Below, piece after piece: positions 42,885-57,160 of a stretch of DNA of 64,000 nt. Below the pieces are notes generated by a model. That model searched no databases and was not told the origin of the DNA. It was given only the letters and a program-made list of their open reading frames with translations. Both the position numbers and the translations under genes were made by a program. Source of the DNA: Stomorhina lunata (lineage: Eukaryota; Arthropoda; Insecta; Diptera; Rhiniidae); the NCBI GenBank assembly GCA_933228675.1, contig OW121742.1:41015072-41079071 (forward strand), written 5' to 3'. Position 1 is the first letter of the stretch. Each line of letters opens with the position of its first letter.

Positions 42885-45800
42885 TTTAATGAAAATTTTC
42901 GATATAAAATTGTTTCTATAAAAAAACTTTCAATATTAATATTTCATTAAAAAATTTTCAATATAAAATTTTTTCTATAGATAAATTTTTAACATTAAAT
43001 TTAACATAAATTTTACTATAGAAAAAATTTTTTAACAAATATTTTTCTATAGAAAAAATTTTTTAACAAATATTTTTCTATAGAAAAAATTTTTTAACAA
43101 ATATTTTTCTATAGAAAAAATTTTTTAACGAAAATAAACAAAAATTTTTCTATAGAAAAAATTTTTTAACAAAAATTTTTCTATAGAAAAAATTTTTTAA
43201 CAAAAATTTTTCTATAGAAAAAATTTTTTAACGTAAATTTAAAAAAAAATTTTAACCAAAATTTTTCTATAGAAAAAATTTTTTAACGAAAATTTTTCTG
43301 TAGAAAAAATTTTTTAACAAAAATTTTTCTATAGAAAAATTTTTTAACGAAAATGTTTCTATTGGAAAATTTTTTTAACGAAAATTTTTCTGTAGAAAAG
43401 TTTTTTTAACGGAAATTTTTCTATAGAAAAAATTTTTTAACGAAAATTTTTCTATAGAAAAATTTTTTTAACGAAATTCTATAAAAAAAATTTTTTAACG
43501 AAAATTTTTCTATAGAAAAAATTTTTTAAGGAAAATTTTTCTATAGATAAAATTTTTTAACGAAAATTTTTCTACAGAAAAAATTTTTTAACAAAATTTT
43601 TCTATAGAAAAATTTTTTTAACGAAAATTTTTCTATAGAAAAATTTTTTTAACGAAAACTTTTTTATAGAAAAAATTTTTTAACGAAAATTTTTCTACAG
43701 AAAAAATTTTTTAACGAAAATTTTTCTATAGAAAAAATTTTTTAACGAAAATTTTTCTATAAAAAAAATTTTTTAACGAAAATTTTTCTATAGAAAAAAT
43801 TTTTTAACGAAAATTTTTCTATAGAAAAATTTTTTTAACGAAAAATTTTCTAAAGAAAAAATTTTTTAACGAAAATTTTTCTATAGAAAAAATTTTTTAA
43901 CGAAAATTTTTCTATAGAAAAAAATTTTTAACGAAAATTTTTCTATAGAAAAAATTTTTTCACGAAAATTTTTCTATAGAAAAATTTTTTTAACGAAAAT
44001 TTTTCTATAGAAAAATTTTTTTAACGAAAATTTTTCTATAGAAAAATTTTTTTAACGAAAATTTTTCTATAGAAAAAATTTTTTAACGAAAATTTTTCTA
44101 TCGAAAAAATTTTTTAATGAAAATTTTTCTATAGAAAAAATTTTTTAACGAAAATTTTTCTATAAAAAAATTTTTTAACGAAAATTTTTCTATAGAAAAA
44201 TTTTTTTAGCGAAAATTTTTCTATAGAAAAATTTTTTTAGCGAAAATTTTTCTATAGAAAAATTTTTTTAACGAAAATTTTTCTATAGAAAAATTTTTTT
44301 TAACGAAAATTTTTCCATAGAAAAATTTTTTTAACGAAAATTTTTCTATAGAAAAATTTTTTTAACGAAAATTTTTCTATAGAAAAATTTTTTTAACGAA
44401 AATTTTTCTATAGAAAAATTTTTTTAACGAAAATTTTTGTATAGAAAAATTTTTTCAACGAAAATTTTTCTATAGAAAAATTTTTTTAACGAAAATTTTT
44501 CTATAGAAAAATTTTTTTAACGAAAATTTTTCTATAGAAAAATTTTTTTAACGAAAATTTTTCTATAGAAAAATTTTTTTAACGAAAATTTTTCTATAGA
44601 AAAATTTTTTTAACGAAAATTTTTCTATAGAAAAATTTTTTTAACGAAAATTTTTCTATAGAAAATTTTTTTTAACGAAAATTTTTCTATAGAAAAATTT
44701 TTTTAACGAAAATTTTTCTATAGAAAAATTTTTTTAACGAAAATTTTTCTATAGAAAAATTTTTTTAACGAAAATTTTTCTATAGAAAAATTTTTTTAAC
44801 GAAAATTTTTCTATAGAAAAATTTTTTTAACGAAAATTTTTCTATAGAAAAATTTTTTTAACGAAAATTTTTCTATAGAAAAATTTTTTTAACGAAAATT
44901 TTTCTTTAGAAAAATTTTTTTAACGAAAATTTTTCTATAGAAAAATTTTTTTAACGAAAATTTTTCTATAGAAAAATTTTTTTAACGAAAATTTTTCTAT
45001 AGAAAAATTTTTTTAACGAAAATTTTTCTATAGAAAAATTTTTTTAACGAAAATTTTTCTATAGAAAAATTTTTTTAACGAAAATTTTTCTATAGAAAAA
45101 TTCTTTTAACGAAAATTTTTCTACAGAAAAATTTTTTTAACGAAAATTTTTCTATACAAAAATTTTTTTAACGAAAATTTTTCTATAGAAAAATTTTTTT
45201 AACGAAAATTTTTCTATAGAAAAATTTTTTTAACGAAATTTTTTTTAACGAAAATTTTTCTATAGAAAAATTTTTTTAACGAAAATTTTTCTATAGAAAA
45301 AATTTTTTAACGAAAATTTTTCTATAGAAAAATTTTTTTAACGAAAATTTTTCTATAGAAAAATTTTTTTAACGAAAATTTTTCTATAGAAAAATTTTTT
45401 TAACGAAAATTTTTCTATAGAAAAATTTTTTTAACGAAAATTTTTCTATAGAAAAATTTTTTTAACGAAAATTTTTCTATAGAAAAATTTTTTTAACGAA
45501 AATTTTTCTATAGAAAAATTTTTTTAACGAAAATTTTTCTATAGAAAAATTTTTTTAACGAAAATTTTTCTATAGAAAAATTTTTTTAACGAAAATTTTT
45601 CTATAGAAAAATTTTTTTAACGAAAATTTTTCTATAGAAAAATTTTTTTAACGAAAATTTTTCTATAGAAAAATTTTTTTAACGAAAATTTTTCTATAGA
45701 AAAATTTTTTTAACGAAAATTTTTCTATAGAAAAATTTTTTTAACGAAAATTTTTCCATAGAAAAATTTTTTTTAACGAAAATTTTTCTATACAAAAATT

Positions 45801-46255
45801 TTTTTAACGAAAATTTTTCTATAGAAAAATTTTTTTAACGAAAATTTTTCTATAGAAAAATTTTTTTAACGAAAAATTAAAGTTAAAAAATTTTTTCTAT
45901 TGAACAATTTTCGTTAAAAAATTTTTTCTATAGAAAAATTTTCCTTAAAATTTTTTTTCTTTAGAAAAATTTTCATTAAATAATTTTTGTTAAAATTTTT
46001 TTTCTTTGGAAAAATTTTCGTTAAAAAATTTTTTCTATAGAAAAATTTTCGTGAAACAATTTTTTCTATAGAAAAATTTTCGTTAAAAATTTTTTTCTAT
46101 AGAAAAAGTTTTGTTAAAAATTTTCGTTAAAAAATTTTTTCTTTAGAAAAATTTCCGTTAAAAAATTTTTTCTTTAGAAAATTTTTGATTAAAAAATTTT
46201 TTCTATAGAAAATTTTTCGTTAAAAAATTTTTTCTATAGAAAATTTTTAAAATTT
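42885..46255. repeat. 31-bp satellite array, TTTAACGAAAA subtype, very uniform
   Basis: About 105 units of TTTTTCTATAGAAAAA with spacer TTTTTTAACGAAAA. The block 44200-45870 is nearly monomorphic. Edges at 42885-43250 and 45880-46255 carry variants (AACAAATA, CGTTAAAAAA); the right edge flips to read as the reverse complement form. This is the longest homogeneous array in the window. Confidence 0.95.
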
Positions 46256-48055
46256 TTTCTCTAACTGCAGTTCTCTTGACCATTACAAATCTTCATGCCT
46301 AAGTTGCGGCATCTGTGTACAACAACAACATTTTTGTTCGTACTTTGTAAGTCTTTGAATTCTGGCAAATTTTAATTTGAAAGTTTGTTAACATATGAAA
46401 ATGAACACCAAGAACCAAGAACTTCAACATTTACACTCCCCATAAGTCGAAAATGTGTTAGAAAAAGAATATATTTGTATGAATAAATTTTGCATAATTG
46501 TTGGCGACATAGTGCGAGTTTTTGCAACATTCTAATGTTATGCTAATGTCAGGCAAAAGAAAAAATTAAAAGGCAGCACTTAAACCTTAAATGTAATTAT
46601 CTTTTTAATAATAATAATGTTTTAATATATAATGATCATTAAAAAGTACAGGAAATTTCTTGTATTAATAACAAAAGCAGAGCATTTTCTTTTTATTGCT
46701 CACTCCACTTCAGCAAATTCGCACGTGCTTTATATCAAAATCTGTCACTAAAAAATGTTAGTAAAATGTTAGATATTTTTTTTGCTTTCTAGCTCCTTTT
46801 AAATTTATTGTTAAATGTTGTTGTTAAATCAAACAAAACACTCCTCTAATAAACCATTTTTGTGAGCTTTATATGGTCTAATATGCACCTGTTAATTAAA
46901 AAGAGCATTCGGTCGGTGCTTTTAAAAAAATGTTGCTTTGATTTTAATGTTTAGCGATAATGTTGCTGCTCAGATTCACATAAAATAATGTGGCAGCAAA
47001 AAACTTTAACAAACAAAAAAACGTTACCATTTTATGTCTTTACTGCTGGCATTAATCTGTACACGAGTATTAATTAAGCAATTGTTGCTTCATTTTATAT
47101 GGCCACTTTTGTTTTTGATTCTTCATCCTAATACCAAATTTGTTAATATGCAGTGTTAAGTCTTTTGAGATATATTAATGCGTTTATTGCGAAATATGTT
47201 TTTAATTTGTTTGTTTTCTTTTCATTCTTTTTTTATTAAACATAAATAAATATTTTTTACTTTTGGTGTGAAGACTTCCTTATTTAACCACTAGACATCG
47301 TTTATATAAAATGTGTGTTCTATAGCTTTAGCTGTTGGTTGATCTGTCGCCTTTGCTTTGTTTTTTTTTCCACAATGACGTTAATAATTTACTCTTTGTG
47401 CCTCCAAATGACATGTTGTTAAGCTTTAAGTTTGGCATCGTTTGACAGTAAACAGTTGCTAAGATTCATGTTAAATTATCACTTTGACAATAAACCGTAT
47501 TTAGACAAAGAATTTTGTTTTATCAGTTTATTAATTGTGTAATTTCATTTGCCTGCTTTTTTTGTTTATTTGTGATTTCATCTCCTTATGTGTGTAAAAA
47601 CTTCTTTAAATTTACTTTTTTGTTTGAGCGTGTTCGTGAGTTTGAGGTATCAAAACAAAAGACTTAGGAAGCAAACTTGATTTATTGATGCTACTCAATT
47701 AAGGCAAATGTTGACTATTTTTAAATAATTTTAATGTGATTTTAATGGGTTTGTGGTACTATTTAAAATTTATTGTCAGCCAAAATAAAAAAGCTTAAAT
47801 TTGACTAAGGAAAAATAGACGATTACGTCAAACATTTATCTATTCTAAGAGGTACGATCATTAATTAGTTTAATATTCAAATTGTACCTTAAATTTTCTG
47901 TATTTCTAAAATAAAATTTTAACTTCAATTGTTCACCTTTTTTAATCAATTTTTTGCTTCAATTCTTAAACTTCCAATAGTAAAATTTTAACATTAAATC
48001 AAGTCAAATTGGAAATTCAGTCTTTGACATTCTATCGCTAAATTATATCTTATCA
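46256..48055. other. Unassigned spacer
   Basis: No gene is recognised. AT-rich with fly-like non-coding character; the motif AACAAAAGACTTAGGAAGC lies at 47654-47672. Confidence 0.5.
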
Positions 48056-48059
48056 CTTG

Positions 48060-50960
48060 GTTCTTTAGCGTATATTTTGTGATACCATTGAAGGTTTTTT
48101 TAAAGTCAGTTTATAGTTTTTTACTATAGTCAAATTTTAGCTTCAATCGTAGGTCTTTCTATAACCAAACTTTAGTTTTATTCTTAGGGTTTCTATGGTC
48201 TTATTTGAACACCATTAATAGGACTTTCTATAGTCAAACTTTAAGCATAGGGGTTTATAAAGTCAGATTTTAGCTTCAATCGTAGGAGTTTATATTGTCA
48301 AATTTTACCTTCAATCTTACGTAATTTTATAGTCGAATTTGAGCACCTTTCATAGGTATTTCTATAGCCAGACTTTAGCTTAGACCTTAAGTGCTTTAAT
48401 CTTAGGTCTTTCTAAAGTAAAATTTGAGCATCATAAGTAGGTCTTTCTAAAGTCAAATTTTAAAATTAATCTTAGGTCTTTCTACAGTCAAGTTTGAGAA
48501 TCATTGGTAGGTCTTTTTATAGTCAAATTTTTGCTTCTATCGTAAGTCTTTCTATAGTCAAATTTTAGGTCTTAGGTCTTTCCATAGTCTAACTTTAGTA
48601 TCATTGGTAGGTTTTTCTATAGTCAAATTTTAGCTTCAATCGTAGGTCTTTCTATATATCATTAGTAGTTCTTTCTACAGTCAAATCTTAGCTTCAATTG
48701 TAGGTCTTTCTAGAGTCAAATTTTAGCTTCAAACTTAGGTCTTTCTACAGTTAAGTTTGAACATCATTGGTGAATCTTTTTATAGTCAAATTTTAGCTTC
48801 AATCGTAGGTCTTTCTATAGCCAAATTTTAGCTTTAATCATAGGTCTTTCTGTAGTCAAATTTTAGCTTCAATCATAGGTCTTTCTATATTCAAATTTTA
48901 GCTTCAATCTTAGGTCTTTTTATGACCAAATTTTAGCTTCAATCTTAGGTCTTTCTATAGTCAAATTTGAACATCATTGGTAGGTCTTTCTATAGTCAAA
49001 TTTAAGCTTCAATCGTAGGTCTTTCTATAGCCAAATTTTAGCTTCAATCTTAGGTCTTTCTATAGTCAAATTTGAGCATCATTGGCAGGTCCTTCTATAA
49101 TCAAAATTGAACATCTGTGGTAGGTCTTTCTATAGTCAAATTCTAGCTTCAGTCTTAGGTCCTTCTATAGTCAAATTTGAACACCATTGAAAGGTCTTTC
49201 TATAGTCAAATTTAAGTTTCAATCTTAGTTGTTTCTATAGTCAAATTTTAGTTTCAATCTTAGGTCCTTCTATAGTCAAATTTGAACACCATTGGTAGGT
49301 CTTTCTATACTCAAACTTTGGCTTCTATAATGGGTCTTTCTATAGTCAAATTTTAGCTTCAATCTTAGGTCTTTCTATAGCCAAATTTTAGCTTCAATCG
49401 TAGGTCTTTAAATTATCAGAATTTAGCTTCCATCATAGGGCTTTTTATAGTCAAATTTTAGCTTCAATCGTAGGTCTTTCTATAGCCAAATTTTAGCTTT
49501 AATCTTAGGTCTTTCTGTAGTCAAATTTTAGCTTCAATCATAGGTCTTTCTATATTCAAATTTTAGCTTCAATCTTAGGTCTTTTTATGACCAAATTTTA
49601 GCTTCAATCTTAGGTCCTTCTATAGTCAAATTTAAACATAATTTGAAGGTCTTTCTATAGTCAAATTTTAGCTTCAATCGTAGGTCTTTCTATAGTCAAA
49701 TTTGAACATAAATTTAAGGTCTTTCTATAGTCAAATTTTAGCTTCAATCGTAGGTATTTTTTATATTCAAATTTTAGCATCAATCTTTTGTGTTTCTATA
49801 GTCAAATTTGAACATAATTGGAAGGTCTTTCTATAGTCAAATTAAAGTCTTTCTATAGTCAAATTCTAGCTTCAATCTTAGGTCCTTCTATAGTCAAATT
49901 TGAACATAATTTAAGGTCTTTCTATAGTCAAATATAAGTTTCAATCATAGGTCTTTCTATAGTCAAATTCTAGCTTCAATTTTATATTCTTCTATAGTCA
50001 AATTTGAACATTATTGGAAGGTTTTTCTATAGTCAAATTTAAGTTACAATCATAGGTCTTTCTAAAGTCAAATTCAAGTTTCAATCATAGGTCTTTCTAT
50101 AGTCAAATTTAAGCTTCAATCTTAGGTCCTTCTATAGTCAAATTTGAACATCATTGGTAGGTCTTTCTATACTCAATCTTAGGCTTCTATCATGGGTCTT
50201 TCTATAGTCAAATCTTAGCTTCAATCCTAGGTCTTTCTATAATCAAATTCTAGCTCCAATCTTAGGTGCTTCTATAGTCAAATTTGAACATCATTGGAAG
50301 GTCTTTCTATAGTCAAATTTAAGTTTCAATCATAGGTCTTTCTATAGTCAAATTTGAGCTTCAATCTTAGATGATTCTGTAGTCAAATTTGAAAATCATT
50401 GGCATAGTCAAATTTTAGCTTCAATCGTAGGCCTCTCTATAATCAAATTTTAGCTTCAATCTTTTGTCTTTCTATAGTCAAATTTGAGCATCATGGGTAG
50501 GTGAAATTTTAGCTTTAATCATAGGTCTTTCTATAGTCAAATTTTAGCTTCAATCTTAGGTCTTTCTGTAGTCAAATTTTAGCTTCAATCGTAGGTCTTT
50601 AAATTATCAGAATTTAGCTTCCATCATAGGGCTTTCTATAGTCAAATTTGAGCTTCAATGGTAGGGGTTTCTATAGTCAAATTTTAGCTTCGATCATAGG
50701 TTTTCTATAGTCAAATTTTAGCTTCAGTCATAGGTCTTTATATAGTCAGATTTTAGCTTCAATCTTAGGCCTTTCTATATTCAAACTTTAGCTTCATTCT
50801 TAGGCCTTTCTATAGTCAAATTTGAGTATCATTGGAAAGTTTTTCTATAGTCAAAGTTTAGCTTCAATCTTAGGTCAGTTAAACTTAAACATTAATGGTG
50901 TGTCTTTCTATAGTCAAATTTTAACTCCGATAGTAGGGGTTCTGTAGTCAAATTTGAGCT
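48060..50960 (+). repeat. 35-bp minisatellite array (TTTCTATAGTCAAATTTTAG family)
   Basis: About 80 units of about 35 bp built from GGTCTTTCTATAGTCAAATT plus TTAGCTTCAATCTTA. A common alternative second half is TGAACATCATTGGTA. The first half resembles the 31-bp core (TTTTTCTATAGAAAAATTTT), so the two families are probably related. Units are diverged, and pairs such as 48860-48960 and 49510-49610 recur as blocks. Confidence 0.93.
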
Positions 50961-51044
50961 TAAATCATGATTCTCAGATTTAAGATTTAAGGTTATATCA
51001 AAAGTATTTTTATAGTCAAGCTTGAGTCAAATATGAAATTTAAA

Positions 51045-51593
51045 TACCCCTGCAGAAAAATTAAAGCTTCAATCCTATAACTTTCTCTAGTAAAATTTAA
51101 GCTTCAATTACGTCTTCCTACAATAAAATACTAGCTTCAATCTTATATCTTCCTAAAATCAAATTCAAGCTTCAAGCTTTATTCAATTTTATCCTTCAAT
51201 ACTTAAGTTTCTTGGAGCAATTTCCTCTACCCCTGCAGAAAAATTAAAGCTTCAATCCTATAACTTTCTCTAGTAAAATTTAAGCTTCAATTACGTCTTC
51301 CTACAATAAAATACTAGCTTCAATCTTATATCTTCCTAAAATCAAATTCAAGCTTCAAGCTTTATTCAATTTTATCCTTCAATACTTAAGTTTCTTGGAG
51401 CAATTTCCTCTACCCCTGCAGAAAAATTAAAGCTTCAATCCTATAACTTTCTCTAGTAAAATTTAAGCTTCAATTACGTCTTCCTACAATAAAATACTAG
51501 CTTCAATCTTATATCTTCCTAAAATCAAATTCAAGCTTCAAGCTTTATTCAATTTTATCCTTCAATACTTAAGTTTCTTGGAGCAATTTCCTC
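51045..51593 (+). repeat. Three tandem copies of a 183-bp repeat
   Basis: Copies start with TACCCCTGCAG at 51045, 51228 and 51411, spaced exactly 183 bp, and look identical by eye. Each unit contains several AAGCTTCAAT blocks, so it was probably built from the adjoining 35-bp minisatellite and then amplified recently. Confidence 0.95.
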
Positions 51594-52679
51594 TTTCTTT
51601 TCAAGCCAATATAATATTAATTTTATCTGAAGACTCCCACAAACATTATACTTTAGTTGTTGAAATGTAAAATGATAAGACAACAGCCGCAGTAAACATG
51701 AAGAAAAAAAATCTCATACGCGTTTACTGGTTGGTGATCATGTTGATCGCCTACAAAATCATGTAGCACGTCAGGGCAACATCAGAAGGAACAAGAACAT
51801 TGTTTAAACTTTTTTTATTTTTGTTTTATTTTAGTGTTTATTTCTTTAAACATTTGATCCATGAGGCACAAGCAAATAAAATTAAAAGCAAAAAAATTGT
51901 CTGAAGTCAAAACGTATGGCTGAGCTTTAAACAACATGTGTCGAATTTAATTTGGCAGTTTTATGCTTAAAGCTAATTTTACTTTATCGATATCAATAAT
52001 ACCAACCAAGTACAATGGCAAAAAAAAAATAAACAGAGCATTACATAAATTTGTAAAAAACTTTAAATCTTTTTGCATACAAGAATATAAAACAAGAAGT
52101 CTCAAGGACTTTATATATATGTATAAAACACGATATATGAGACGACCACCACCAACGCAAATTTCCGTAAAAACCACTAGTGGCTGTTTGAAGAAAAAAA
52201 TGCAATTGAATAGATTTTTCCTTAGACCTCAGCTCAATACTTCTTGGGATTATTTATTTCTTATTTTTGCATTTTCAACTTTTTTTCTTGAGCTGTAAAT
52301 ATGTTTTGGTGACATTTAACACAACTCAGCAACATGTTGCTGAAGCTGAGACACTTTTTAAAGGAGTCTTATTTATTTGTGTTGATTTTTGTGTTTTATT
52401 TTTTTACTAGATTTTTTCTTTTAAGTAGTGGAATCTGTTGGGGACTAGACAGTAGTTGTGGTGGCTTGGTTGAACATACCTGTAGGTTTTGCATTTTTTT
52501 TTGCCATTTTGGTAACTTCTTAAAAACATGATTTTGACAAATTGTTACATGATGTTTAAGCTACGCTCCGAGAATGTTGTTTACTAGAATAGTTACTAGA
52601 AAATAGCTTTTCGTGTCTAAATAGCAGTAGTTAAATTTTTGAATATTAAGTTGTTTTTAGGGGAAGTGAATTAATTAGA
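51594..52679. other. Unassigned spacer between inverted 35-bp arrays
   Basis: No gene is recognised. A 111-codon ATG frame at 51963-52298 (+) is basic and shows no domain; it overlaps another frame on the opposite strand. CAACATGTTGCTG near 52330 is an isolated short palindrome. Confidence 0.4.
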
Positions 52680-55570
52680 AAGACCTACGATGGTAGTAAA
52701 GTTTTGAATATATAAATTTCTAAGATTGATTCTTAAACTTGGTTGTAGAAACCCAAGATAGAATTCAAATTGGACTATGAAAAGACCCAAGATTGAAGTA
52801 CGTTTGGCGTAAGAAAGACTTAACATTAGAGCAAAAATTTTGCTAAAGAAAGGCCTAAGACTGAAACCAAGAAATAATCACGATAAGGGCTTAAGGTTGA
52901 TTATCGATTTGGGTTACATTGGACTATACGTTTGATGCTCTAGTTGGACTCAAGAAAGACCTGCGATTGATGCTTAAAATTGACTATTGAAAGATTTAAG
53001 ACTGAAGCTACAAATTGATTATATAACGACCTACAATTTATGTTCTAGTTCCACCTAAAAAAGACCTACGATTGAGCCTAAAAATTGACTATTGAAAGAC
53101 CTACGATCGAGGCTAAAAATTGACTATAGAGCGACCTACAATTGATGTTTTAGTTTGACTCAAGAAAGACCTACTATTGATGCTAAAAACTGACTATTGA
53201 AAGACTTAAGATTGAGGCTTCAAATTGACTATATAACAACCTATAATTGATGTTCTAGTTCGACTTAAGAACGATTGAGCCTAAAAATTGTTTATTGAAA
53301 GACCTACGATCAACGCTAAAAATTGACTATAGAAGGACCTATAATTGATGTTCTAGTTTGACCTAAGAAAGACTTACGATTGATGCAAAAAATTTACTCT
53401 TGAAAAACTTAAGACTGAGCCTACAAATTGACTATAATTTGATGTTCTAGTTCGACTTAAGAAAGACCTATGATCAAGGCTGAAAATATGCTATAGAGCG
53501 ACCTAGAATTAATGTTCTAGTTTGACCCAAGAAAGACTCACGATTGAGGCCAAAATTTGACTACAGAATGAACTACAAGTGATGTTCTAGTATGACTCCA
53601 GGAAGATCAACAATTAACGCAAAATTTTGACTTTAAAGCGAACTACGATTGAAACTTAAATTTGACTATAGAACACCTACTACTGATGTTCTAGTTTGAC
53701 TCAAGGAAGATCAACGATTAACGCAAAATTTTGACTTTAAAACGAACTACGATTGGAACTAAAATTTGAGTACAGTACGACTAGCGATTGATGCTCTAGT
53801 TTGATTCAAGGAAGACCTACGATTGAGTCAAAAATTTGACTATAGAAAAACCTACGACTGATGCTCTAGTTTGACTCAAGGGACACCCACGATTGAGGCA
53901 AAAAATTGACTTTAGAGTGAGCTGCTATTGAGACTAAAATTTGACTATAGAACTACCCCCGATTGAGAATAAAATTTAACATAAGAGCGAATTGCGATTA
54001 AGACTAAAATTTGACTACAGAAAGACCTACGATTGATGTTTTAGTTTGACTCATGGAAGAGCTACGATTGAGTCAAAAAATTGGCTTTAGAGTGAACTAC
54101 GATTGAGGCTTAAATCTGACTTTAGAACGATCTTCTACTGATGTTCCAGTTTGACTCAAGGAAGATCAACGATTAAGGCAAAAATTTGACTTTAAAGCGA
54201 ACTACGATTGAAGTTAAAATTTGACTACAAAATGGCCTGAGATTGATGCTGTAGTTTGACTGAAGGAACCCCTAAGATTTAGGCAAAGATTTGAATTTAG
54301 ACTGAACTCAAAATGAAGTTAAAATTAGACTACATAACGACCAATGGTCTAGCTTGACTTTAGAAACCCCTACGTTTGGGGTAAACATTTGACCTTAGAA
54401 TGATGTACGATTGAGTCTAAAATTTGAACGACCTACGACTGTTGGTCTTTAGGAAGGCCTAATATTAAGGCAAAAATTTGACTTAAGAGAGAATTACGAT
54501 TGAAATTAAAATTTGACTACAGAACGACCTACAATTGATACTCAAGAATGATCTACTATATTGCCAAAGATTTGACTTTAGAGCGAACTATGATCGAAGC
54601 TAAAATATGACTACAAAACGACCTGATATTGATGCTTTAGTTTGACTAAAGGATGACCTACGATTAAGGCAAAAATTTGACTTTAGAGTGAACTGAAATT
54701 GAAGCTAAAATTTGACTACAGGACGACCTACGACTGATGCTCTAGCTTGACTTTAGAAGGATCTACGATTGAGATAAAAATTTTACTTTAGAGTGATGTA
54801 CGATTGAGGCTATAATTTGACTATACAACGACCAGGACTCCAGGAAGATCAAACATTAAGGCAAACATTTGACTTTAGATAGAATTACGATTTAAGGTAA
54901 AATTTGGCTACAGAACGACCTACAATTGATGTCCGACTCAAGGAAGATCTACGATTTAAGCAAAAATTTGACCTAAAAGACAACTACGAGGGTATAGAAC
55001 AACCCAGGACTGATGTTCTAGTTTTACTCAAGAACGACCTACGATTGAGTAAAAATTTTAACTACTGTTAAAGTTAAAATTTTACTAAAGAACGACTTAC
55101 ACGACTGATGTTCTAGTTTGACTTATGGAAGTCCTAAGATTATGACCATAATTCGACTTTAGAGCGAACTACGATTGAAGCTAAACTTTGTTTACAGAAC
55201 GACCTACAATCGATGCTCTAGTTTGATTCAAGTAAGACCTAAGATTGAGGCAAAAATTTGACTTTAGAACAAACTGCGACTGATGCTCTAGTTTGACTCA
55301 AAAAACCCCTACAATTGAGGTAAAAATTTTATTTTAGAGTGAACCACGATTGAGATTACGATTAGACCTAAAATTTGACCACAGAACGACAGACGAGTGA
55401 GGCAAACGTTTGACATTAGAGCAAGCTACGATTGATGCTCTTATTTGACTTTAGAAAATCCTAAAATTAAAGCTAAAATTTACTACGATTCAAGCTAGAA
55501 TTTGACTAAAAAAAACCTTAGAATGAAGCTCTTACTGGGCTTTATAAAGATCTGGAATTGATGCTAAAAT
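52680..55570 (-). repeat. 35-bp minisatellite array, opposite orientation, diverged
   Basis: Reads as the reverse complement of the 48-51 kb array: units such as TACGATTGAAGCTAAAATTT with GACTACAGAACGACC. Two or three unit types alternate (GATGCTCTAGTTTGACTCAAG, GAGGCAAAAATTTGACTTTAG, GAAGCTAAAATTTGACTAC), giving a higher-order repeat of about 100-140 bp. It is more diverged than its partner. Confidence 0.9.
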
Positions 55571-57160
55571 TTGAAAAATGAAGCAGGATTGAAGATATGA
55601 TTTAACTCAATCTTTACTAGTCTAGCTAAAAACTTAATCCTAATTTTTTGTATAAACTAAATTTAAGATCCTTGATGCGACCCTTAGTTGTAAAATTTCA
55701 AACCTAATAACTCTACCAAAATATAGTATTACTGCTCTCCTGTCCCTATAAATGTTGCGCCAAAAATTCCATCAAGTTAAAATAAATCATTTTTCAATTA
55801 TAATTCCAGTGGGCAGTAAAGCAAAATAATCGAAACTAATTGAAGCTGCACCACATGTAAAAGTTTGGTACATAAATTATACAAAAAAAAAAACTCCAAC
55901 CTCATAACAGATTAACAATCAGAAGCCATTATCAATGAAATTGCTTGAATAATAAACCATAATTTTTAAGATAAACCCAATTTGAGTAAAAAGAACTAAA
56001 ACCAAAAGAAACCAAATCAAAACTCCCCGAAAAAACAAAAGACTTAAGACACATGCTTTGGTATAAAAACACTTGAAAAAAAAAAACCAGCCGGAAGAGG
56101 AGGTGGAAGCATTCATATTTTTTGTTTAAAGCTTTTGAACACAAAAATAAAGACAAGTTTTCATATATGCCCAGAAATGCAGTTTTGTAGGAGCAACAAA
56201 AAACAAAAATACATCTCCCGCATATAACAAAAAAGGGAATTGCAAGGTTGTTTTTAGGAACAAAAATCTAAAAAAAGAAAAAACTAAATTGCAACATGAA
56301 TTTAAAAGAAAAAAAATGATTTTTTTTAAGGGAATAATTCTTAAGGTTGAAGTAATTTAAAACTTAGTCTTTTTTTGCCAACAAGACGACAATAAAATAT
56401 TCAAGTATTTTCGAGGACCATTATATGTTCCTTTTGTACACACAACTACTAACACAAAAAGTGGGAGGATGCAGTGAAGGTTTTTTTTGTTTTTAGTTGT
56501 TGCTTCTAAATATTGTTGTATTTTTGCTGGTTTTTTGTTGCTTTGATGTTTGTTGTTGTGTTTAGTTTATGTGGCAGACTTGTTTGGCCATAAGGCAGTT
56601 TTAAGAATGAAATCAAGAAGACACTAAAAAAATTAGTCGGCAGCTTCAACATCAGCAGCAAATCAAGTTAAAATCATTTTTGTATTTTTTATTTTTATTA
56701 TTTTTGCCTAAGGGGGCGAATAATACAAGAACATTATGAAAAAATTATAAATATATACATAAGTTTTGGAGTATTTTTTTAGAAGTTTCAATGTTTAGAG
56801 GTGATTGCTTACAGTGGTTGAGGAATTCTTGAAAAACCCAGGATAATAAAGTCTTCTTAGCCTTATATTATTGCTATCTTTCTTCTGGTTTATATAGCTT
56901 TTGGTTCCACTGTTTTGCTTTACTTGATTTAAGTACTCTAATATTGCAGGGCAGCTCAAACAAAAGACCAAGACAAATTCTTCAATGAATTTTTAATGTT
57001 AAAAATTCGTATGAAAAAAAAAAACTTGCGTAAATAGAAGATGAAGCAACCATCAGTTATTTATCATAACTCCTTCATATTTAACCCTTAGGATGCTTAA
57101 AGAAATAGCAAAACAAGTCAAATTGAGGACTAAAAAGTGTTTTCTTTTTTGTTAATTTTA
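55571..57160. other. Unassigned spacer
   Basis: No gene is recognised. The motif AACAAAAGACTTAAGACAC lies at 56034-56052. TTG/TTGTTG-rich tracts lie at about 56480-56570. Confidence 0.45.

Noticed and set aside
51963..52298. 111-codon ATG reading frame
   Set aside because: Length is possible by chance in A-rich DNA; no domain, no neighbouring gene, and an opposing frame covers the same bases.
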